DNA of 64,000 nucleotides, taken from contig NZ_JNXT01000003.1 in NCBI RefSeq assembly GCF_000716675.1, positions 124,001-188,000 of the forward strand, given 5' to 3'. The notes below the pieces were generated by a model. It was not told the DNA's origin. It worked only from the letters and a program-made list of their open reading frames with translations, and did not search any database. The translations under genes and the position numbers were made by a program. This DNA is from Streptomyces alboflavus (GTDB taxonomy: Bacteria > Actinomycetota > Actinomycetes > Streptomycetales > Streptomycetaceae). Shown here one piece after another: positions 58,946-64,000 of this stretch (within the stretch, counting starts at the first letter, position 1; each line of letters starts with the position of its first letter).

Positions 58946-60130
58946 GTGCCGCACGACGACGAAAGCCCGTCCGCGAAGCCGGAGCCACAGCCGCAGCCAC
59001 AGCCACAGCCGGACCATCAGCCGGGCCCCGTGCCGAGCCTGGACGCCATGCTCGCCGACCTGGAAGAACTCGTCACCTGCGAGTCCTACTCGGCCGACCA
59101 CGCCGCCGTCGGCCGCAGCGCCCAGGTGGTCGCGGCGCAGGGCCGCCGACTGCTCGGCGCCTCGCCCCGCACCCTGGTCACCGAGGGCATCACCCACGTG
59201 CTCTGGACCTTCGGAACGCCGCGGATCCTGCTCCTCGGCCATCACGACACCGTCTGGCCGACCGGCTCCCTCGCCACCCACCCCTGGTCGGTGGAGCAGG
59301 GCGTCGCCCGCGGCCCCGGGGTCTTCGACATGAAGGCCGGACTGGTCCAGATGTTCCACGGCCTCGCCTCGCTGCCCTCCCTCGACGGCCTCTGCGTCCT
59401 GGTCACCGGGGACGAGGAGACCGGCTCGGACACCTCCCGCGGGCTCATCGAGGATCTCGCGCGCCGGTGCGCGGCCACCTTCGTCCTGGAGCCCTCGGCA
59501 CCGGGAGGCGCGCTGAAGACCAGCCGCAAGGGCGTGTCCCTCTACGACATCACCGTCCACGGCCGCGCCGCCCACTCCGGCCTCGAACCGGAGAAGGGCG
59601 TCAACGCGGCCACCGAACTCGCCCACCAACTCCTCGCCCTGCAGGGCGTCGCCGAGGCCGTCACCGCCTCCACCGGGCCCGGCACGACCGTGACGCCGAC
59701 GGTGCTGCGCGCCGGAACCACGAGCAACACCGTGCCCGCGCGTGCCGAGCTGAGCGTGGACGTCCGGGTGCCCACCGCGGCGGCGCAGGAAGCCGTCGAC
59801 CGGCTCGTCAAGGGCCTGGAGCCGCAGAACCCCGCTGCCCGCCTGCAGATCGACGGCGGCCCCAACCGGCCGCCCCTGGCGGCCGACGCCTCCCGGAAGC
59901 TGTTCGCCCTGGCCGCCGAGGAAGCCGTGTGGCTCGGCCTGGGCCCGCTGTCGCAGACCGCGGTCGGCGGAGCCTCCGACGGCAACTACACCGCAGGCGC
60001 CGGCTGCCCCACCCTCGACGGCCTCGGCGCGGTCGGCGACGGCGCGCACGCCGACCACGAACACGTGCTCACCGCCACCATGCCGCACCGCGCCCGGCTC
60101 CTGGCCCGCCTCGTCGGAGCGGTGCGATGA
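58946..60130 (+). CDS. M20-family peptidase/deacylase (carboxypeptidase G2/ArgE-like)
   Basis: 394 residues. A tail with PQPQPQPQP is followed by the two-zinc domain: LLGHHDTVW (His, Asp), GVFDMKAG (bridging Asp), TGDEETGSDTS (Glu pair), FVLEPS and GGASDGNYTAG. It removes acyl groups from amino acids or splits dipeptides in the cytoplasm. GTG 58946 has GGAGG about 8 nt upstream. It is coupled to the GNAT gene by an ATGA overlap. Pairing with a GNAT and an N-acylamino-acid racemase suggests it deacylates N-acyl-L-amino acids. Confidence 0.88.
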   Translation: MPHDDESPSAKPEPQPQPQPQPDHQPGPVPSLDAMLADLEELVTCESYSADHAAVGRSAQVVAAQGRRLLGASPRTLVTEGITHVLWTFGTPRILLLGHHDTVWPTGSLATHPWSVEQGVARGPGVFDMKAGLVQMFHGLASLPSLDGLCVLVTGDEETGSDTSRGLIEDLARRCAATFVLEPSAPGGALKTSRKGVSLYDITVHGRAAHSGLEPEKGVNAATELAHQLLALQGVAEAVTASTGPGTTVTPTVLRAGTTSNTVPARAELSVDVRVPTAAAQEAVDRLVKGLEPQNPAARLQIDGGPNRPPLAADASRKLFALAAEEAVWLGLGPLSQTAVGGASDGNYTAGAGCPTLDGLGAVGDGAHADHEHVLTATMPHRARLLARLVGAVR

Positions 60131-61020
60131 CCGGATCGCCCGTCCCGAACACCCCACGCCTCCCGGACACGTCGCCCCTCCCGGACGCCTCGACGCTCCT
60201 GAACGAGACGGCCCAGGCGCACGCGTCGACCCTCCTCGCCGCATCGCCCGTCGCGAACGGACCGGCCATCCGGGAACTCCACGACATGGCCGACTTCGAG
60301 GCGGTCAGCCTCCTCTACGCCGACATCTGGGGCAGCGAACCCGGCCAGTCACCCCTCTCGGCCGAGGCCATGCGGGCCCTCTCCCACGCGGGCAACTACG
60401 TGGCGGGGGCGTACGAGGACGGCCGTCTGGTCGGGGCCTCCGTCGCCTTCTTCGGCGAACCCATAGGCGCCAGCCTGCACTCGCACATCACCGGCGCCGT
60501 CATGGGCCGCGGCGTGGGCCTCGCCCTCAAGACGCACCAGCGGCAGTGGGCGCTCGCCCGCGGCCTGACGCGCATCACCTGGACCTACGACCCGCTCATC
60601 CGCCGCAACGCCTACTTCAACCTCGTCAAGCTCGGCGCCCGGCCCGAGGAGTATCTGACCTCCTTCTACGGCGCGATGGACGACGCCATCAACGGCGGCG
60701 ACGAGTCCGACCGCGTCCTCGCCGCCTGGGACCTCACCGCACCCGCCCCGCCGGAGCCGATCGAGCCGCCCGTCGGCGCCGCCCACGCCCTGCGCGATCG
60801 CGGCGGCCGCCCGGAGACCGTCGCGACCGACGCCGACACCGTCCTCATCGACCTGCCCGACGACATCGAGGCCCTGCGCCGCACGGACCCCGGCGCCGCC
60901 CGGGCCTGGCGGCTCGCCGTACGGCACACCCTGGGCGGCCTCCTCGCCGACGGCGCCCGCGTCACCGGCTTCCACGAACGCCGCCGCTACGTGGTGCGAC
61001 GCACCCCGCCCCGTTCCTGA
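60127..61020 (+). CDS. GNAT-family N-acyltransferase
   Basis: 297 residues, longer than a minimal GNAT. The acetyl/succinyl-CoA region is LHSHITGAVMGRGVGLALKTH (split as GVMGRGVGLALKTHQRQWAL-like pattern), followed by ITWTYDPLIRRNAYFNLVKLGA. The N-terminus is a Pro/Ala-rich tail. ATG 60127 overlaps the M20 stop. The longer upstream frame is a shadow. In known D- to L-amino-acid conversion pathways a GNAT succinylates D-amino acids; here the same position and partners suggest that role. Confidence 0.82.
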   Translation: MTGSPVPNTPRLPDTSPLPDASTLLNETAQAHASTLLAASPVANGPAIRELHDMADFEAVSLLYADIWGSEPGQSPLSAEAMRALSHAGNYVAGAYEDGRLVGASVAFFGEPIGASLHSHITGAVMGRGVGLALKTHQRQWALARGLTRITWTYDPLIRRNAYFNLVKLGARPEEYLTSFYGAMDDAINGGDESDRVLAAWDLTAPAPPEPIEPPVGAAHALRDRGGRPETVATDADTVLIDLPDDIEALRRTDPGAARAWRLAVRHTLGGLLADGARVTGFHERRRYVVRRTPPRS

Positions 61021-61076
61021 CGCCCGCCCGCTGCCCGCCTGATTCCCGACCACCGCCTGAAAGAGAGCCACCAGCC

Positions 61077-62186
61077 ATGAAGAACAAGATCTCCGGCGTC
61101 GAACTGCGCCGCATCGCGATGCCCCTCGTCGCCCCGTTCCGCACCTCCTTCGGCGTGGAGACCAGTCGCGACGTGCTCCTGGTCCGCGTCGTCACCGCCG
61201 ACGGCGAGGGCTGGGCCGAGTGCGCGGCCATGTCCGAGCCCCGCTACTGCTCCGAGTACGTCGACGGAGCCCAGCACGTCCTGCGGGAGTTCCTGATCCC
61301 CGCCCTGCCGAAGGACGGCCTCGACGTGCAGGCCGTGGGCCGGATCCTGGACCCCTTCACCGGCCACCGGATGGCGAAGTCCGCGCTGGAGACGGCCCTC
61401 CTGGACGCCCAACTGCGCGCCGCCGACGAGTCGTTCGGCTCCTACCTGGGTGCCGCCAGGGACCGGGTCCCGTGCGGGGTCTCCGTCGGCATCATGGACT
61501 CCGTCCCCGAACTCCTCGACGCGGTCGAGGCGTACATCGCCGAGGGCTACGTCCGGATCAAGCTGAAGATCGAACCGGGCTGGGACGTCGAGCCCGTACG
61601 CGCGGTGCGCGAGCGCTTCGGCGACGACCTGCTCCTCCAGGTCGACGCCAACGCCGCCTACACCCTGGCGGACGCCCAGCACCTCACCGGCCTCGACGAC
61701 CTCGGCCTGCTGCTGATCGAACAGCCCCTGGCCAACGACGACCTGGTGCAGCACGCCGCCCTGGCCAAGCAGCTGCGCACCCCGGTGTGCCTGGACGAGT
61801 CCATCGAGTCCGCCGCACACGCGGCCGCGGCCATCTCGCTCGGCGCCTGCTCCGTCATCAACATCAAGCCCGCCCGGGTCGGCGGCTATCTCGAGGCCCG
61901 CCGCATCCACGACCTCGCGAGCGCCCACGGCATCCCCGTCTGGTGCGGCGGCATGCTGGAGACCGGCATCGGCCGCGCCGCCAACGTCGCCCTGGCCGCC
62001 CTGCCCGGCTTCACCCTGCCCGGCGACACCTCCGGCTCCCACCGCTACTTCGCCACCGACATCACGGAGCCCTTCGTCCTCGCCGACGGCCACCTCGACG
62101 TCCCCACCGGCCCCGGCCTCGGCGTCGTACCGCTGCCCGGCGTCCTCGACGAGGTCACGACCTCCCGCGAGTGGATAGCCCTGTAA
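61077..62186 (+). CDS. enolase-superfamily N-acylamino acid racemase / o-succinylbenzoate synthase-like
   Basis: 369 residues. Muconate-lactonising subgroup residues are visible: RIKLKIEPG (Lys-x-Lys), QVDANAAY (Asp), LLIEQPL (Glu), CLDESIES (Asp) and NIKPARVGG (second-side Lys). It can abstract the alpha proton of an N-acylamino acid or dehydrate SHCHC. No menaquinone gene is near, whereas GNAT, M20 and dipeptidase genes are, so racemisation of N-acyl-amino acids is favoured. ATG 61077 begins the conserved domain 57 bp after the GNAT stop. Confidence 0.88.
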   Translation: MKNKISGVELRRIAMPLVAPFRTSFGVETSRDVLLVRVVTADGEGWAECAAMSEPRYCSEYVDGAQHVLREFLIPALPKDGLDVQAVGRILDPFTGHRMAKSALETALLDAQLRAADESFGSYLGAARDRVPCGVSVGIMDSVPELLDAVEAYIAEGYVRIKLKIEPGWDVEPVRAVRERFGDDLLLQVDANAAYTLADAQHLTGLDDLGLLLIEQPLANDDLVQHAALAKQLRTPVCLDESIESAAHAAAAISLGACSVINIKPARVGGYLEARRIHDLASAHGIPVWCGGMLETGIGRAANVALAALPGFTLPGDTSGSHRYFATDITEPFVLADGHLDVPTGPGLGVVPLPGVLDEVTTSREWIAL

Positions 62187-62234
62187 CAGGCGCCGCTCGC
62201 CGAAGCATCGGTGGGCCGGAAGGGGAGGCCCGCC

Positions 62235-62247
62235 TATCCTGTGGCCA
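62235..62247 (+). promoter_or_regulatory. possible leaderless promoter of the 62247 gene
   Basis: TATCCT at 62235-62240 ends 6 nt before ATG 62247, a spacing that would put the transcription start on the ATG. No ribosome site is close to this ATG. Confidence 0.35.
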
Positions 62248-62696
62248 TGGATGCCGCAGCCGCGGGGGCGGCCGTGCTCATGGCAGCGCTCAACGAAGCG
62301 GTGCGCGACTTTCAGTCCTACGGATACGCCCAGTTCCTCGCCCACCAGGACGCCGTGAGGCCGCGCTACGGCGGGATCATGCCGCCCGCGGTCGAGGCCC
62401 ACCTCTCCGTCGGCGTCTCGTTCGACCTGGTGGGAGAGGAGTGGCGCGGCGACCGGCGCGAGGCCCGCGTGGACGTGGTGGTGGACCTGCGCGACGGGGT
62501 GTTCGTCGTGACGGGCGAGGCGGGCGCCGACCCCGACCCCGGGGACGGCGACGAACTCTGGGAGGTGCTGCGGGAACTGCCCGAGATGGAGGCACGGGAC
62601 CTGGACGAGTGCGTGGCCCTGATCCGCGACTACACCGCCCGACTGTGCGCCTACACCGACTTCCTGGACGACCTCGGCGCCCCCCGCACCCCATGA
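62247..62696 (+). CDS. small cytoplasmic protein of unknown function
   Basis: 149 residues, acidic. It contains an Ala-rich helix at the start, DFQSYGYAQFLAHQDAV, then alternating beta strands (VEAHLSVGVSF, ARVDVVVDLRDGVFVVTGE) and an acidic helix near the end. There is no signal peptide. ATG 62247 is preferred over GTG 62241. It is not related in an obvious way to the racemase upstream. Confidence 0.6.
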   Translation: MDAAAAGAAVLMAALNEAVRDFQSYGYAQFLAHQDAVRPRYGGIMPPAVEAHLSVGVSFDLVGEEWRGDRREARVDVVVDLRDGVFVVTGEAGADPDPGDGDELWEVLRELPEMEARDLDECVALIRDYTARLCAYTDFLDDLGAPRTP

Positions 62697-62759
62697 GACC
62701 CCGCCCGCGTCCCTGACCCTGCCCCGCCACGACCAGCCGCACGGCCCCGCTGGGCCCCC

Positions 62760-63011
62760 TTGGTCCTCGGCTGGCTGGGATCGGGCCCGCTCTTCGCGTG
62801 GAGCGCCTGGAGGCTGCTGTTCACGTCCTACGTCGCGTCGGCGCGGCCCGCCGGTACGCAGCTGCCGGAGGACCTTGCCGTCGCGGCCGTGGTGTACGCG
62901 GCCGCGGTGGCGGCAGGCGCGGTCATGCTCTCGGCGTTCGTGCGGCCGCGCGGGTCCGTCGCGGCACCCGGCGCCGTCAACACCTCCGTGCGCGACGGCA
63001 CTTCGGCGTGA
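62760..63011 (+). CDS. possible small membrane protein
   Basis: 83 residues with two hydrophobic stretches (about 1-22 and 38-60), from TTG 62760. The frame is the same as that of the preceding gene and starts 63 bp after its stop. There is no good ribosome site. The composition and hydrophobic pattern support a real gene, but start and reality are uncertain. Confidence 0.4.
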   Translation: MVLGWLGSGPLFAWSAWRLLFTSYVASARPAGTQLPEDLAVAAVVYAAAVAAGAVMLSAFVRPRGSVAAPGAVNTSVRDGTSA

Positions 63012-63033
63012 CGACGGGCGCCGCGGCCGCCCC

Positions 63034-63954
63034 TCACGCCCACTTCTGGTGCCGCGTGGACGTACAGCGCAACGCCCGCAGACCCGGGCGGCTGTGGTCG
63101 GTGAGGCACCTTCCCGTGACCGTGTTCCGCACCCCCACCGCCTCGTCGGCTCCCGCGACGAACAGCCACCTCTGGGACGGCGCGGCACCGCACGGCACCG
63201 TACGCAGTCCCTTCCCGCCGTCGGCGAGGCACTTCCCCGTGGCGTGGTTGCGGAGCTGACGGCCGCCGTCGGCCGACCGGTTGACGGTCCACCACTGGTA
63301 CGGCATCCCGTTGCACGCGTAGGAGCGCAGGCCCTTGTCGAGGCTGTCGTCCAGGCAGTTGCCCGTGGCCCGGCTGACGAGGATCCGCGTCGCCTCCGGC
63401 GGCTTCGGGGCGCCGGCCGAGGCCTCGTCGGCGCGCACGCTGCCCTCCGCGACCGGGACCCGTCCCGTGGAACCGGCGGCCGCCCCGGCACCCGCCGCGG
63501 GACCCGGCGGCGCGGACTGGAGCGTCAGCACGGCGACGACGACCCCGGCGAGCAGCCCGGCCACGGCGCCCGCCGTCGCGAACGCCCAGCGGCCGGTCAG
63601 GCGGGCCCGCACGACAGCGAACCGGCCGGCAGCGGGCGACGACGAAGCCGCGGGCTCCGACGGAGGCTCGGGCCGACTGCGGTCGGCCGCCTCCCACAGC
63701 GCCCGGAACTCCGTGGGGTCGCCGCCGAGCGCCCGGCACACGTCACGGACCACCGGCCAGGGCGGCACGGTGTCGCCCCGGAAGTAGCGCGAGAGCGACG
63801 AGTCACTGATCCGTACCTGCTCCTCCAGGCTCCGCAACGTACGTCCCGAACGCTGCTGGAGCGCCCGTAGGGCCGCGCCCAACTGCCGTGGCGCGGCGGG
63901 GTGGTCGCGTCCTCCGGGAGCCGGGGGGTGCTCGCGTCCTCCGTGGTCGGTCAT
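63034..63954 (-). CDS. HTH - transmembrane - ricin-type lectin protein
   Basis: 306 residues. An XRE-type helix-turn-helix (about 28-75, with RSLEEQVRISDSSLSRYFRG) is followed by a Ser/Pro linker, one membrane helix (about 121-145), an Ala/Gly-rich extracellular linker and a ricin-B beta-trefoil (about 185-306). Three repeats end in QWW, QRW and QKW, with matching GNCL, GKCL and GRCL cysteines. DNA-binding inside and sugar-binding outside in one chain suggests direct signalling from a glycan. ATG 63954 is the only reasonable start. Confidence 0.85.
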   Translation of the reverse strand: MTDHGGREHPPAPGGRDHPAAPRQLGAALRALQQRSGRTLRSLEEQVRISDSSLSRYFRGDTVPPWPVVRDVCRALGGDPTEFRALWEAADRSRPEPPSEPAASSSPAAGRFAVVRARLTGRWAFATAGAVAGLLAGVVVAVLTLQSAPPGPAAGAGAAAGSTGRVPVAEGSVRADEASAGAPKPPEATRILVSRATGNCLDDSLDKGLRSYACNGMPYQWWTVNRSADGGRQLRNHATGKCLADGGKGLRTVPCGAAPSQRWLFVAGADEAVGVRNTVTGRCLTDHSRPGLRALRCTSTRHQKWA

Positions 63955-64000
63955 CGAGAACAGCCCCCTTGGATGGCCGGCGACGGCGTCCCGCCCCCGC

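Noticed and set aside
58975..59020. CAGCCA-type repeat as a separate repeat element
   Set aside because: It only encodes the short Pro-Gln tail of the M20 protein and is too short to be of note alone.
61077..62186. Menaquinone-pathway o-succinylbenzoate synthase
   Set aside because: No other men gene nearby; the neighbours are peptide and N-acyl-amino-acid enzymes, which favours the racemase role.

Overview
The window is high-GC actinobacterial DNA. GTG/TTG starts, GGAGG-type ribosome sites, a carbohydrate ABC transporter without its own ATPase, an XRE/NB-ARC regulator, a chitin-active LPMO and rare TTA codons together point to a Streptomyces chromosome. No rRNA, tRNA, CRISPR array, transposase or phage gene was seen.

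Layout. (1) 1-8.8 kb: the tail of a nitroreductase-like gene, a membrane-anchored unknown, then a sugar locus: a DeoR-type regulator, a secreted GH114 endo-alpha-1,4-polygalactosaminidase, an ABC binding protein with two permeases, a PfkB kinase and a GH4 glycosidase. (2) 8.8-17.4 kb: glutaminase, a secreted unknown, a Leu/Val dehydrogenase-like protein with Trp at the catalytic Lys position, a lipoprotein whose N-terminus is built from tandem repeats, then a cell-envelope cluster (S11 D,D-carboxypeptidase, VanJ-like membrane EEP protein, two-component system). (3) 17.4-25.3 kb: carotenoid oxygenase, APC permease, NB-ARC regulator, secreted EEP protein, a small HTH protein and some unknowns.

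(4) 25.3-50.7 kb: a natural-product gene cluster. It has a TetR repressor and divergent MFS exporter, one ACP, seven stand-alone ketosynthases (four KAS III-type, three KAS II-type), a fused two-domain CoA-transferase, four SDR genes including one tandem fusion, an acyl-CoA ligase, an amidohydrolase-like protein, a class III aminotransferase, a methyltransferase, crotonyl-CoA carboxylase/reductase, an enoyl-CoA hydratase-like protein and an orphan LuxR-type regulator. There is no modular PKS, chain-length-factor pair or aromatase. This set matches what I know of macrotetrolide (nonactin) and especially pamamycin macrodiolide clusters, in which discrete ketosynthases build and esterify hydroxy acids, CCR supplies ethylmalonyl-CoA, and aminotransferase plus N-methyltransferase install a dimethylamino group. 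A 15-bp palindrome GGTAC-N5-GTACC recurs at four non-coding sites of the cluster, and a second palindrome TCGTAC-N3-GTACGA occurs both at the exporter promoter and at the right edge. Two biosynthetic genes carry TTA codons, which suggests bldA dependence.

(5) 50.7-64 kb: a decayed peptidase fragment, a ferredoxin-reductase/PPOX flavoprotein pair with a divergent TetR gene, an LPMO with a DasR-like operator, a PucR regulator, and a run (serine peptidase, dipeptidase, M20 hydrolase, GNAT, N-acylamino-acid racemase-type enolase) that fits conversion of D-amino acids from peptidoglycan into L-amino acids. The window ends with small unknowns and an HTH-TM-ricin-lectin protein. Short tandem repeats directly after stop codons recur in several places.
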